From JACPYM01 sp031423495 (lineage in GTDB: Bacteria > Acidobacteriota > Blastocatellia > RBC074): DNA of 64,000 nt. The stretch lies in contig JANPFP010000003.1 of the NCBI GenBank assembly GCA_031423495.1, positions 1 through 64,000 of the forward strand, given 5' to 3'. This document shows, piece by piece, positions 30,163 to 39,056 of the stretch; the first letter of the stretch is position 1; each line of letters begins with the position of its first letter. The notes beneath the pieces were generated by a model that was not told the origin of the DNA, searched no databases, and saw only the letters and a program-made list of their open reading frames with translations. The translations under genes were made by a program, and so were the position numbers.

Positions 30163-30828
30163 TTATTGCGAAACGGCTGCCGCGACTTCGGCAGCGAAAT
30201 CTTCCTGACGTTTTTCTAAGCCTTCGCCCATCTTGTAGCGCGTGAAGCGGCGCACCGAAACCTTTTCGCCGGTCTTGGCCGTCACTTGCGCAATCAACTG
30301 GCTGATCGTCACCGTTTGATCTTTGACGAAGGGTTGTTCCAGCAACACCGTATCAGTGAAGAATTTCGACAGGCGGCCTTCGACCATCTTTTCGAGAATG
30401 TTGTCGGGCTTGTTCGCGTTTTTCGGATCAGCTTTGGCGGTTTCCAAAGCAATGCGGCGTTCTTTTTCGACCAGTTCCGCCGGAACTTCTTCTTTCACCA
30501 CGTATTGCGGTTCAGACGCGCAGATGTGCATCGCTACGTCTTTGACGAATTGCGTGAAGTCTTCTGAGCGCGCTACGAAATCGGTCTCGCAATTCACTTC
30601 GACGAGTACGCCGACCTTGCCGCCCATGTGAATATAGGAACCGACGACACCTTCAGCGGCGATGCGGCCTTCGCGTTTTTTGGCGCTGGCAAGCCCTGCT
30701 TTGCGCAGTGCCTCAATCGCCTGGTCTTCGTTGCCGTTGGTTTCGGTGAGCGCCTTTTTGCATTCCATCATGCCTGCGCCGGTCTTTTCACGCAGGCTCT
30801 TAACCATTTCTGCCGTAATGTTTGCCAT
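30163..30828 (-). CDS. tsf: translation elongation factor Ts
   Basis: 221 residues, the short form with one core half as in many non-enteric bacteria. It exchanges GDP on EF-Tu. The UBA-like N-terminus is complete (MVKSLREKTGAGMMECKKAL), with the EF-Tu contact LVEVNCETDFVARSEDF and the C-terminal RRFTRYKMGEGLEKR. The frame extends upstream to 30987 but MANITAEMVK at 30828 is the standard start. It follows rpsB, the conserved order rpsB-tsf. A hairpin lies in the gap, so read-through or a second promoter is likely. Confidence 0.97.
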   Translation of the reverse strand: MANITAEMVKSLREKTGAGMMECKKALTETNGNEDQAIEALRKAGLASAKKREGRIAAEGVVGSYIHMGGKVGVLVEVNCETDFVARSEDFTQFVKDVAMHICASEPQYVVKEEVPAELVEKERRIALETAKADPKNANKPDNILEKMVEGRLSKFFTDTVLLEQPFVKDQTVTISQLIAQVTAKTGEKVSVRRFTRYKMGEGLEKRQEDFAAEVAAAVSQ

Positions 30829-30886
30829 AATAAATTTCCTGTCTCGTCTAAATGACTGGTAAATAACTTTAAGTTCGTTCGCAAAA

Positions 30887-30924
30887 ACGGCGCAGCCATT
30901 GCGCGATTCGCAAGACTGCGCCGT
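30887..30924 (-). terminator. hairpin after rpsB
   Basis: ACGGCGCAG pairs with CTGCGCCGT (9 bp, 20-nt loop with inner pairing), followed on the minus strand by TTTTG. Either an inefficient terminator or an attenuator between rpsB and tsf. Confidence 0.6.
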
Positions 30925-30967
30925 CAGGATTTGTTTCGCGCTTTTACTGAATCGTAAATTAAACGAC

Positions 30968-32137
30968 TCAGGCAGATTCTGCCGCACTCGCCGCTGCTTC
31001 AGCCGCCATCGCCATCGGAGCTTCAGCTACCAGAGCCTCAACTACCGGCGGAGCTTCGACCGGAGCCGCCACCACAATTTCAGGGACGGGAGCCGCTATC
31101 GGTTCAGGTGCGGTCACGACCACTGGGACAACTGGCGCTTCGACCGGAGCCGCCATCGCCGGAGCAACAGCAGAAGGCACCACTGGCGTGCTTGCCGGTG
31201 CGTTCTGACCGCCACCCTGACGCATTCCGCCGCCACCACCACCGCGTCCGCCGCGTCCGCCACGACCACCGCGATCATTGCCACCACCACCACCACCACG
31301 GTCGTTGCCGCGTCCGCCGCGATCATTGCCACGGTCACGACGCTCACCGCGTTCGCCCCGATCACGTTGCGGGCGATATTCGACAGTGACGCCAGCTTCT
31401 TTCGCACGTTCAGCGTTGAGCAAAACTTCCTCGGCTTCTTTTTGTTGAGCGAGTTGATTGCCTTCGAGAATGGCATCGGCAATGCGAGCCGAGAACAAAC
31501 GCACGGCGCGCAACGCATCGTCATTGCCGGGGATTATGTAATCCACCCCGTCAGGCGCGCAGTTCGTATCCACAATGGCTACGACCGGAATGCTCAAGCG
31601 ATTAGCTTCTTTGACAGCGATTTCTTCTTTGTTCGTGTCAATGATGAAAATGATGTCGGGCAGCCGTTTCATATCGCGGATGCCAGAGAAGTTCTTTTCG
31701 AGCGCCAGCCGCTCACGTTCGATTTCGAGGCGTTCTTTTTTGCCGTAAGCCTCGATGCGTCCGTCGGCCTGCATCGCTTCGATTTCTTTGTAGCGTTTGA
31801 TGGACTTTTGAATCGTCTGGAAGTTCGTCAACAAGCCGCCGAGCCAGCGTTGGTTGATGTAAAACTGACTGCAACGCAATGCTTCTTCTTTGATTGCGTC
31901 CTGCGCCTGACGTTTCGTGCCGACAAAGAGTACGGTTTTATTCGTGCCTTCGCCCATCAACGTTGTGACGAATTTCATCGCCTCTTTGAACATGCGCTGC
32001 GTTTTTTGCAGGTCAATAATGTAAATGCCGTTGCGTTCACCAAAGATGTATTCCTTCATCTTCGGATTCCACCGGCGGACCTGATGCCCGAAGTGTACGC
32101 CTGCTTCAAGCAATTCTTTCATCGTAACAGTAGCCAA
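30968..32137 (-). CDS. rpsB: 30S ribosomal protein S2 with long C-terminal extension
   Basis: 389 residues against about 230-260 for a usual S2. Residues 1-250 are a standard S2: MKELLEAGVHFGHQVRRWNPKMKEYIFGERNGIYIIDLQKT, FVGTKRQAQDAI, NQRWLGGLLTNFQTI, PDIIFIIDTNKEEIAVKEA and PVVAIVDTNCAPDGVDYIIPGNDDA. From about residue 260 a tail starts: RGERGERRDRGNDRGGRG-type Arg/Gly repeats (about 50 residues), then a Pro/Ala/Val-rich acidic stretch to the end. The RGG part resembles eukaryotic-style RNA-binding tails. The frame is open throughout and the stop is followed by a terminator, so it is not an annotation artefact of a fused frame. Confidence 0.95.
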   Translation of the reverse strand: MATVTMKELLEAGVHFGHQVRRWNPKMKEYIFGERNGIYIIDLQKTQRMFKEAMKFVTTLMGEGTNKTVLFVGTKRQAQDAIKEEALRCSQFYINQRWLGGLLTNFQTIQKSIKRYKEIEAMQADGRIEAYGKKERLEIERERLALEKNFSGIRDMKRLPDIIFIIDTNKEEIAVKEANRLSIPVVAIVDTNCAPDGVDYIIPGNDDALRAVRLFSARIADAILEGNQLAQQKEAEEVLLNAERAKEAGVTVEYRPQRDRGERGERRDRGNDRGGRGNDRGGGGGGNDRGGRGGRGGRGGGGGGMRQGGGQNAPASTPVVPSAVAPAMAAPVEAPVVPVVVTAPEPIAAPVPEIVVAAPVEAPPVVEALVAEAPMAMAAEAAASAAESA

Positions 32138-32316
32138 TATATGCCTCCGTCTAAATAGGTTTGGTTTGTGTACTCGCCGCTTCCTGAGGAACCACTCAAA
32201 AGATTTGAGGTTCGTTCTTGGTTACAACCAAATCCGGCTAATCCGGCAAAACAGGGAAACGACAATGGATTGAAGCGAAGCCTTGCGACAGTAAGGCGAA
32301 GGCTCCGCGTAAGAGA

Positions 32317-32709
32317 TTAACGTTTCGAGAACTGGAAGCGCGCACGAGCGCCCTTCTGACCGTATTTCTTACGCTCTTTCATACGCGGGTCGCGTGTCAG
32401 GAAGCCTGCTTTCTTGAGCTTCTTGCGCAATTCGGCGTTGAATTCGAGCAGCGCGCGCGCGATGCCGTGACGCACCGCACCTGCTTGTCCCGTTGAACCC
32501 CCGCCGGCAACGTTGACGAGAATGTCGAACTTGCCGAGGGTGTCAGTCAGTTGCAACGGCTGGCGGATAATCATCCGCGAGGTTTCGTTTTTGAAATAGG
32601 TGTCGAAGCCGACGCGGTTGATCGTGACCTCACCGCTGCCGGGGCGTAAATAAACGCGCGCAGTCGAAGTCTTTCTGCGTCCGGTTCCGTAATACTGAAT
32701 GTTTGCCAC
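32317..32709 (-). CDS. rpsI: 30S ribosomal protein S9
   Basis: 130 residues, normal length. Family features: YYGTGRRKTSTARVYLRPG at the start, GGGSTGQAGAVRHGIARAL in the middle and the basic end LTRDPRMKERKKYGQKGARARFQFSKR, which reaches the P-site tRNA in the ribosome. It follows rplM by 70 bp, as in most bacteria. Confidence 0.98.
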   Translation of the reverse strand: MANIQYYGTGRRKTSTARVYLRPGSGEVTINRVGFDTYFKNETSRMIIRQPLQLTDTLGKFDILVNVAGGGSTGQAGAVRHGIARALLEFNAELRKKLKKAGFLTRDPRMKERKKYGQKGARARFQFSKR

Positions 32710-32779
32710 TGGTTAGTCTGCTCCTTATCAATCTGGCGCTCCCGAACGATAGGGACAACGCCAACTTGAAAGTTGTGGG

Positions 32780-33223
32780 TTACTTGTTTTCTACCGCCAA
32801 CGGTTGCGGCAACTGAGCGCCATGCGGATGTTCGGTTCCCGCATAAACTTTCAGCTTGCTGCCCATCGCACGACCAAGTTTGGATTTGGGCAACATGCCC
32901 TTGATTGCCGTTTCGATGACTTTTTCAGGACGACGGGCCAAACGCTTGCGCGCCGTTTCGGCCTTGATGCCGCCCGGAAAACCCGTGTGGTGATAATAGA
33001 CCTTGTCTTCGGTTTTGTTGCCTTTGAATACTACGTTGGCAGCATTGATAACGATGACGTGGTCGCCGGTGTCGAGAAAAGGGGTGTAAGTCGGCTTGTG
33101 TTTGCCCATCAAAATATGGGCGACTTCGCTGGCGAGACGACCTACGGTTTTGCCGTTGCCGTCCACCACGAACCACTGCCGATGTTGTTCCAATCCCTTC
33201 CCGCTAGGGAAATATGTACTCAT
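32780..33223 (-). CDS. rplM: 50S ribosomal protein L13
   Basis: 147 residues. Recognised by WFVVDGNGKTVGRLASEVAHILMGKHKPTYTPFLDTGD, VINAANVVFKGNK, YYHHTGFPGGIK and the AIKGMLPKSKLGRAMGSKLKVYAG motif. The frame reaches upstream to 33301, but the ATG at 33223 gives the standard protein start. First gene of the rplM-rpsI-rpsB-tsf-pyrH-frr series on this strand; its promoter should lie in 33224-33550, where I see no other gene. Confidence 0.97.
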   Translation of the reverse strand: MSTYFPSGKGLEQHRQWFVVDGNGKTVGRLASEVAHILMGKHKPTYTPFLDTGDHVIVINAANVVFKGNKTEDKVYYHHTGFPGGIKAETARKRLARRPEKVIETAIKGMLPKSKLGRAMGSKLKVYAGTEHPHGAQLPQPLAVENK

Positions 33224-33582
33224 TAGTCTGATCTCCGTGATTAAGCGTGAAAAACGCGAACGCGCAAAATAGCCAATTGGCTTGAATTCTGTCAAGCGCA
33301 TGTCGGTTGACGGAAGAAAATTTACTAAGTTTTAGCTGGGCCGGTCGTAACCACGAGCAACGCCGCCCGGCTTTATTTTATGGCCCCGCCAGGATGCGAG
33401 AGGTTCGCGCGTCCGATTCGAAGGCAGAGGAGTCGAAATCAATCGGCTTTTTCACTCTATCAAATTGTGGATTGCCACAGTCCGTCGCAAGTGAATTACG
33501 CATAGGCCAGTTGCGGCTGGCGTGACACGTTGACGTAGCTACGCACCTGTTGGCCGCGCGCCGAAATCAGGATGATGCGGTT
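33224..33582. other. 359-bp region between divergent genes
   Basis: No supported gene. It should hold the promoter of the ribosomal protein operon (minus strand) and that of the plus-strand gene at 33583. No clear motif could be assigned. Confidence 0.4.
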
Positions 33583-34377
33583 ATGTTCACACGTCCGCGA
33601 AAAATCGTAATCGGTGGCAGCCTGTTAGTGGCGGCGCTGTGGAGTTGGCTCAACGCCGCGCCTGCGCCGCGCGCCGTGAACGATACGCCGATTGCGTGGT
33701 GGGCGTGGCGCAACCAAACGCCCGCTGCCTCAGAACTCAGCCACGCGCTCGCACTGACCAAATCAAACACATTATTTTTACGTGCCGGACAGCTTGATTT
33801 AGAGCGTGGCACGTTGCGACGTATTCGTGCGGCGCAAGGCGCATTGCCGCATGGCGTGAAGCTGCATTTGGTTTATAACGCGACGCGTTCGCTACTGGCG
33901 CAACTCGAACAGGTCGCGCCTGAAACGTTAGCCACTACGATTGCCGAAACCTTCGCCGCTGACCGCGCACGCGCCGCCGATGAACAAGCCGACCTCACCG
34001 GATTGCAACTCGATCTTGACGTACCCGTGCGCTTGTTGCCGCGCTATCAGCAAATGTTGCGCGCGCTGAAGCCGCGTATGCCGCAAGGCGTTCAGCTTTC
34101 GATCACCGGATTGCCCGCGTGGTTTGAATCACCTGCCTTGACCGACGTGTTGGCCGAAACCGATTTCTGGATTCCGCAATGTTACGGCGCAGAGATTCCG
34201 CGCCAGTTGTCGCAGGTGTTGCCGATTGCCGCACCGCGCCAGACCTTGCGCGCGGTCGAACGGGCGCGACGTTTAGGCAAGCCGTTTTATGCGGGGCTGG
34301 CGGCGTATGGTTACGCGATTCATTACGACCCGCGCGGCAAGCTGTTGGCGCTGCGCGTGTTGCGGCATCTGGCTTAA
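33583..34377 (+). CDS. DUF3142-like secreted or membrane-anchored protein
   Basis: 264 residues from ATG 33583; a TTG at 33550 would add 11. An N-terminal hydrophobic helix (IVIGGSLLVAALWSWLNAAP) is a signal or anchor. The rest reads as a TIM-barrel-like fold: TPIAWWAWRNQTP, TLFLRAGQLDL, GLQLDLDVPVRLLPRYQQMLRALK, VQLSITGLPAWF and TDFWIPQCYGAEIP. This pattern, particularly the GLQLDxD strand followed by a YxxFL-type helix, resembles DUF3142 proteins, which are related to glycoside-hydrolase-type barrels. The C-terminus is shorter than I would expect for that family. Function unknown. Confidence 0.6.
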   Translation: MFTRPRKIVIGGSLLVAALWSWLNAAPAPRAVNDTPIAWWAWRNQTPAASELSHALALTKSNTLFLRAGQLDLERGTLRRIRAAQGALPHGVKLHLVYNATRSLLAQLEQVAPETLATTIAETFAADRARAADEQADLTGLQLDLDVPVRLLPRYQQMLRALKPRMPQGVQLSITGLPAWFESPALTDVLAETDFWIPQCYGAEIPRQLSQVLPIAAPRQTLRAVERARRLGKPFYAGLAAYGYAIHYDPRGKLLALRVLRHLA

Positions 34378-34388
34378 CGGAGTCTTTG

Positions 34389-35159
34389 TTACAGCCCTGG
34401 AAAGCGACGGCGCAATAGCGGCGCTTGCCGTTCGCTGACTTGAATTTCGGTTTGCGCCGCATCGTTCATCGTCAAACGGAAAGAGCTTTTGAAATCAGCC
34501 TGCAATTCTTTGACGCATGCCAGATTGACGAGCGCGGAACGATGCGCACGGAAGAACTGTTCGGCAGGCAGCCCAGCTTCGAGTTGGTTGAGTTGGTAAT
34601 TCACCCAGTAATTTTCCTTTGCCGTATGCGCGCGCACGATGCCGTCTTCGGCGCGAAAGAAACAAATCTCAGTGGGTGCGAGCAGGAAGTAACGACCGCG
34701 CTTGCGGGCTACGATCTGGCGCAAGGGCGCTGCCTCTGGCGTTGTTTGAATTAACTCCGATAGCTCGCGTTGTTCGTCGGCGCGTTGTGACGCCGAAGCG
34801 TGCAAGCGTTGCGCGCGATCAACGACGAGCGCGAGGCGTTCGGTTTCAACGGGCTTGAGCAGATAGGCGAGCGCATTCGCCGCAAACGCCGCCAGCGAGT
34901 GTTGATCGTAACCCGTCACGAACACCACCAATGGCAAGGGGAAATCGGGCGGCAAGGCTTGCAGTACTTGAAAGCCTTTCAGCACCGGCATCTCAATGTC
35001 GAGAAAGAGCAGGTCGGGCGTGAGCGTAGTGATTTGTTGCAAGGCGCTGAGGCCGTCGGCAGCTTCGCCCGTGATTTCCACGGCGGGCTCGTGCACGGCC
35101 AGCAAGCGCCGCAAACGCGCGCGCGCCGAGGCTTCATCATCCACAATCAGCGTTCGCAT
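34389..35159 (-). CDS. LytTR-family response regulator
   Basis: 256 residues. Receiver domain at 1-120 (TLIVDDEASARARLRRLL, phospho-Asp in LLFLDIEMPVLKGFQVL, Lys in YLLKPVETERL) and a LytTR DNA-binding domain at about 150-250 (IVARKRGRYFLLAPTEICFFRAEDGIVRAHT, EQFFRAHRSALVNLACVKEL). Such regulators bind direct repeats upstream of target genes. It follows the LytS-like kinase by 17 bp on the same strand and is surely its partner. Targets cannot be seen. Confidence 0.94.
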   Translation of the reverse strand: MRTLIVDDEASARARLRRLLAVHEPAVEITGEAADGLSALQQITTLTPDLLFLDIEMPVLKGFQVLQALPPDFPLPLVVFVTGYDQHSLAAFAANALAYLLKPVETERLALVVDRAQRLHASASQRADEQRELSELIQTTPEAAPLRQIVARKRGRYFLLAPTEICFFRAEDGIVRAHTAKENYWVNYQLNQLEAGLPAEQFFRAHRSALVNLACVKELQADFKSSFRLTMNDAAQTEIQVSERQAPLLRRRFPGL

Positions 35160-35176
35160 AATTCAGACCTCAGACC

Positions 35177-37201
35177 TCAGACTTCGCACGGCAACAATAA
35201 CGTTACGCGGCTGCCGCCTGTGGCGACGGATTCGCAAAGCATCTGTGCGCGTCCGGCATAAATAGTTGTCAGGCGTTCGGCGACGTTGCGCAAGCCGATG
35301 CCGTAGCCGTTGGCGTGCGTGCCATTCGTTGTCGCATCGCACTGAAAACCCAGCCCGTCGTCTTCGACCGTTAAACACAACTGTGCATCGGCGCGCCGTA
35401 CGCTGACTTGCAACTTGCCGCCATTGAGCTTGGGCGCAAGGCCGTGTTTGAGCGCGTTTTCTACCAACGGTTGCAATATCAGCGAAGGCACGGTGGCCGC
35501 CGCCAACGCCTCATCCATCGCAAACTCTACGCGCAAGCGGTCGCCGAAACGGACTGCTTCGATGTCCAGCCATGTTTTGAGAAAGTCGAGTTCTTCGCGT
35601 ACCGAAATCATCAGGCAATCACTACCGCGCAATACGTGACGAAAAATTTTGGCGAGTTGCACGGTGACATGTTCAGCTTGTTGCGGATTCGCTACGATCA
35701 GATCGGCGATGGTGTTGAGCGAATTGAACAGAAAGTGCGGATTGATTTGTGTGCGCAAGGCGCGCAATTCGGCTTCGGTAACTTGGCGGCGTAAGCGTTC
35801 GTCGTAGCTTTGCTGTTCGATGCGCGCGCGTTCGACAGCGAGGGTTTCGAGACGGCTGCTGACTTGCCCGGCGAGGGCGCGCAAAAAACGCAACTCGCTG
35901 TCGAGCAGGTTGCGCCGTTGTGCGCCAGGCGCGACGGCCAGCGCGTGGGTGACTTGTCCGGCAACCCGCAGCGGCGCGAGGAATTCGACTTCCTTGCCCA
36001 ATTGAAGGCGCAACGGATCGGTGATTTTCAGTTCGCACATTTCGCCGCTGTTGAGCGCGGCAAGGTGCTGTGACAAATCGAACGCCGCCAATGAAACAAC
36101 GCGCGCATCGGTCAGCGCGAGCGTCGCGCGCGCCAGTTGTGTCGCGCTAACAAAGATGGTCTCGGCATCTTCCTGTTGCGCGAGCGTCTGCCAAAGCTGC
36201 CGCGTCACCGCCGCATAATCGGGTTCACGAAACAGCCAATTATCAACCAGATAATCGAGTTTCGGCAACAGCCAGGCGAAGCTGCACAACAACAGCGTCA
36301 ACACCGCCGTCGCCGCGATCACCGTCCCGGCGGTGGAAAACGACGCCAGCCGCGCGACCAGTTGCGGCAATACGAAAAAGAACAACAGGCAATCGCACAA
36401 CGCCAGCAATAGTGCCGTCAAAAAGCGCAAGCACGATTTCACATAAACATTCGAGAAACGAAAGTCGCCGAAATAGACGACCGCGCCCAACATAATCAAC
36501 AACGGCGCTTGCTGTTCGATCACCTGCAACCAAACCACATGCTGGGCCTGATGCTGACGATGGTTATGCGGCCCGAAACTATGCCACAAGACTGTAATCG
36601 CGGCGGGGGTCAACGCGCCGATCAAGGTAGTCGCGACATAAAACCGCGCGGCGAAATTGTTCAACCTGCCGCGCAACAACAACAACGTGCCACCCAATGT
36701 GGCGTAAGCTAAGTGCAGGGCGAGCGCCTGATTCAAACGCCAATGAGTCTGGTCGCCTGCGGCTTCAACGTGCGAAGGAATTCCCCAGCCCAGCAAGTGC
36801 AAAAAAAAGAGCAGCGTCAAAATGCTGGCGCTTAAAAACGTAGCCCTGCACGTAGCTTTCGCCACAGTGGCTCGCCATGAATGCTCGGCGCGCGGGCGTT
36901 GCCACAACGCCAAAAAACTCATCGGGAAAAAAGCCGCGCCGGCAAAATTCAACATGCTCGCCACCATCGTCCACGGCGAATGCCAAGTGACGCCCGCCAC
37001 TTCCAGCAAGAGGCCGAGCAAGCCGCCGACATTCCACATCAGCGCAAACGTCGCTTGCAGATATTTGGCGTGCGCACCGGTCTGGTTAGGCACGCTGCGC
37101 CGCAACAGGTTGAGCAAGAGTACAGACATCACTACTCCCGCGCCGAAACCCAGCGTTTGCGCGATCAGACAAGCCTCAATGGATGGTAGCGGCAATAACA
37201 T
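35177..37201 (-). CDS. LytS-type sensor histidine kinase
   Basis: 674 residues. The N-terminal half has seven or eight membrane helices, an arrangement similar to 7TM sensor domains; then a GAF-like region (about 340-440), and a pfam His_kinase/HATPase pair. The phospho-His is in LRTQINPHFLFNSLNTIADLI, and the ATP-binding site has NALKHGLAP and DDGLGFQ, then GIGLRNVAERLTTIY. This is the LytS/YehU family, which pairs with LytTR regulators. The signal is unknown. Start ATG at 37201 places the first membrane helix at residue 5. Confidence 0.92.
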   Translation of the reverse strand: MLLPLPSIEACLIAQTLGFGAGVVMSVLLLNLLRRSVPNQTGAHAKYLQATFALMWNVGGLLGLLLEVAGVTWHSPWTMVASMLNFAGAAFFPMSFLALWQRPRAEHSWRATVAKATCRATFLSASILTLLFFLHLLGWGIPSHVEAAGDQTHWRLNQALALHLAYATLGGTLLLLRGRLNNFAARFYVATTLIGALTPAAITVLWHSFGPHNHRQHQAQHVVWLQVIEQQAPLLIMLGAVVYFGDFRFSNVYVKSCLRFLTALLLALCDCLLFFFVLPQLVARLASFSTAGTVIAATAVLTLLLCSFAWLLPKLDYLVDNWLFREPDYAAVTRQLWQTLAQQEDAETIFVSATQLARATLALTDARVVSLAAFDLSQHLAALNSGEMCELKITDPLRLQLGKEVEFLAPLRVAGQVTHALAVAPGAQRRNLLDSELRFLRALAGQVSSRLETLAVERARIEQQSYDERLRRQVTEAELRALRTQINPHFLFNSLNTIADLIVANPQQAEHVTVQLAKIFRHVLRGSDCLMISVREELDFLKTWLDIEAVRFGDRLRVEFAMDEALAAATVPSLILQPLVENALKHGLAPKLNGGKLQVSVRRADAQLCLTVEDDGLGFQCDATTNGTHANGYGIGLRNVAERLTTIYAGRAQMLCESVATGGSRVTLLLPCEV

Positions 37202-37471
37202 TTGGATTCGTCCTTATCAGCCTAGCCCGTCAGCGTGGCAAGCATGATTCCAAAGCCAGCGTCTGCGCTAATGAAATCGCCTGAACGCGGAAAATTTCGC
37301 CTGAACGCGGATTGCCATTTCAACTGCACCCGCCCGGCCAAAGCAGCGTTCCGCGTTCACCTCAATTTCGCCGCGTTCATCCGATTCCGCTTATTCACCC
37401 GGCGGCGACGCGCGTATGTTCCCGCACGGCAATTACGCCAAATATGTCAGGCAGAGAGAAAGAGGGAGAAA

Positions 37472-38119
37472 ATGATGACGAGCAAATTCATGACATTGAC
37501 GCTGTTCATCCTGTTGCTTGCGGGCGTGACAGTTCAAGGGCAAACACGCGCCGCCTCGGCGCATTCTTACCAGACGCGCGGCGATGCTTTTTTCAGTAAA
37601 GGCGAATACCGACGTGCGTTGGATGATTACGAAATGGCGCTTGCTTTTGATCGCCAATCAGCGGCGGCCTGGAACCGCCTCGCGTTGGCGCGCGAAGGTT
37701 GTGAAGATTTCGCGGGCGCACTAGACGGGTTTACCCGCGCCATCGCGCTCGCGCCGCGCACCGCGATTTACCTGAGCAATCGCGGACGCGCGTGGTTGCA
37801 ACAAGGCGAACTGGAAAAAGCGTTAAACGATTTGAAGCGCGCGCTCGAACTCGATCCCGCGTGCGCTGATGCTTATGCGCATCGCGGCCTGGTGTACGCG
37901 GCGCAGGATGAAACGGTAGAGGCATTGCAAGATTTCGACCGCGCGTTGCAACGCAATCCGAAGCTTATGCATACGCGCTTTAATCGCGGGCTGGCATTGT
38001 TGCGCGCAGGCCGTCACGCCGAAGCTGAACGCGACTTCGCGCAGTTCCGCAAACAGGGCGGACGGTTCACGCCCGCCCAACAAGCCTTGTTTAAGCAACT
38101 GCGAGAAAGCCAACCATGA
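37472..38119 (+). CDS. secreted TPR-repeat protein
   Basis: 215 residues. After a signal peptide (FMTLTLFILLLAGVTVQGQT) there are at least five tetratricopeptide repeats (SYQTRGDAFFSKGEYRRALDDYEMAL, AWNRLALAREGCEDFAGALDGFTRAI, YLSNRGRAWLQQGELEKALNDL and so on), which form a protein-binding superhelix. Probably periplasmic. ATG 37472 is preceded by GAGGGAGAA; the open frame begins much earlier at 37235 but that part has no protein character. Partner unknown. Confidence 0.82.
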   Translation: MMTSKFMTLTLFILLLAGVTVQGQTRAASAHSYQTRGDAFFSKGEYRRALDDYEMALAFDRQSAAAWNRLALAREGCEDFAGALDGFTRAIALAPRTAIYLSNRGRAWLQQGELEKALNDLKRALELDPACADAYAHRGLVYAAQDETVEALQDFDRALQRNPKLMHTRFNRGLALLRAGRHAEAERDFAQFRKQGGRFTPAQQALFKQLRESQP

Positions 38120-38138
38120 GAGGGGCTGAGACCCTACG

Positions 38139-38383
38139 TCAGCGGCTTGAGACAGGCGGAAAGATGGCTAAGACATCGCCGGTTTGCAGTGACTGAGTGC
38201 GTTGTGCGTGTTCTTCGGGGCTGTGCGTTCAAATGAGGCCAACGCGGGATGGCGCGTTTTCACCGCTTCCCACGCTGTCGTTACCATAGCGAGATAAGCC
38301 AACTCGCATACGATCTCATCGGCTTGCGCCACTTCGCGGCAAGCGCCGAAAAACAAAACTTGAATTTGAATCTGGTTTGTCAT
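38139..38383 (-). pseudogene. frameshifted MoaD-like molybdopterin synthase small subunit
   Basis: The first frame (38383 to about 38220) reads IQIQVLFFGACREVAQADE, a normal MoaD start. It then runs off into unrelated residues and stops at 38168. One base away, another frame gives EEHAQRTQSLQTGD and VLAIFPPVSSR with a TGA at 38139, which is the end of MoaD. The full stretch is 245 nt, one short of an 81-residue gene, so a 1-nt deletion is the simplest cause. Even restored, the essential C-terminal Gly-Gly is replaced by Ser-Arg and a few residues seem missing. It is therefore a decayed copy. No other molybdopterin genes lie in the window. Confidence 0.75.
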
Positions 38384-38553
38384 CGCGTGTTGAAATCAGG
38401 CGCTTGCCGCGCGACCGCCGAATACTGATCTTCTTCGGTAACCAGGTTGTTGAAGACCAACACGCGCATCGTTTGAATGCGCGGCAGGATGGGTTCGAAC
38501 ACGCAATAACGATTGCTCGCCAATCCTGCAATCTCATGTGAGGCAGATGCCAT
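38380..38553 (-). CDS. 57-residue protein coupled to the moaD remnant
   Basis: Reading frame MASASHEIAGLASNRYCVFE..., with GGAG 11 nt before its ATG; its TGA overlaps the moaD start in ATGA, a common sign of translational coupling. Contains a strand-like RVLVFNNLVTEEDQ segment. No family recognised. It diverges from the GIY-YIG gene. Its small size makes coding status uncertain. Confidence 0.35.
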   Translation of the reverse strand: MASASHEIAGLASNRYCVFEPILPRIQTMRVLVFNNLVTEEDQYSAVARQAPDFNTR

Positions 38554-38573
38554 ATAAACTAAAACTCCGGTAA

Positions 38574-38600
38574 GGTGCGCCAGTGTCTCGCTGGCGCACC
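38574..38600 (+). promoter_or_regulatory. leader hairpin before the GIY-YIG gene
   Basis: GGTGCGCCAG pairs perfectly with CTGGCGCACC (10 bp, 7-nt loop), 13 bp before the start codon and just upstream of the GAGGGG ribosome-binding site. It may control translation or be a binding site for the protein. Confidence 0.45.
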
Positions 38601-38613
38601 TGATGAGGGGAAA

Positions 38614-39021
38614 ATGAAATCAACCAACAAAGCACTCAAGCAACAATACCGCGAAACGCCGCGCCCGATGGGCGTCTTTCAAATTCGCAATCTGGTGAAT
38701 GAAAAAGTGTTTCTCAGCAAGTCGCTCGATTTGCCCGGCTCGTTGAATCGCCATCGCTTTCAGTTACAAAACGGCAGCCACGCGAGCGCGGCGTTGCAAG
38801 CCGATTGGCAAGCGCAAGGCTCGGCACAGTTCGCCTTTGAAATCCTTGATGAACTCACGCCGCGCGAGGCCACGCAGGAAGAGTTGCGCGAAGATTTGGC
38901 TTTTATGGAAACGTGCTGGCTCGAACAGTTACAGCCGTTTGACGAGCGCGGTTACAACGAAAGGCCATTGAGCCGCGAAGTGCGCTTGCAAATGATTATG
39001 CGGCGCAACGCACAACCATAA
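38614..39021 (+). CDS. GIY-YIG nuclease family protein
   Basis: 135 residues. The family core is MGVFQIRNLVNEKVFLSKSL with a relaxed GIY/YIG pair, then NRHRFQLQNGSHASAALQADW with the conserved Arg and QFAFEILDEL with a Glu-region. It matches the compact single-domain GIY-YIG proteins that are common in soil bacteria and whose role is not settled. GAGGGG precedes ATG 38614. The gene is monocistronic between a leader hairpin and a strong terminator. Confidence 0.8.
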   Translation: MKSTNKALKQQYRETPRPMGVFQIRNLVNEKVFLSKSLDLPGSLNRHRFQLQNGSHASAALQADWQAQGSAQFAFEILDELTPREATQEELREDLAFMETCWLEQLQPFDERGYNERPLSREVRLQMIMRRNAQP

Positions 39022-39056
39022 AGTGTGGAGTGGGCGGCCAGCCCACTCCACACTTT
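39020..39056. terminator. bidirectional terminator between convergent genes
   Basis: A perfect 16-bp stem (39020-39035 with 39041-39056) and a 5-nt loop, with A and T runs at the stem ends. It overlaps the stop codons of both genes. Confidence 0.85.

Noticed and set aside
32804..33226. 140-residue plus-strand frame opposite rplM
   Set aside because: Shadow of a ribosomal protein gene with strong codon bias.
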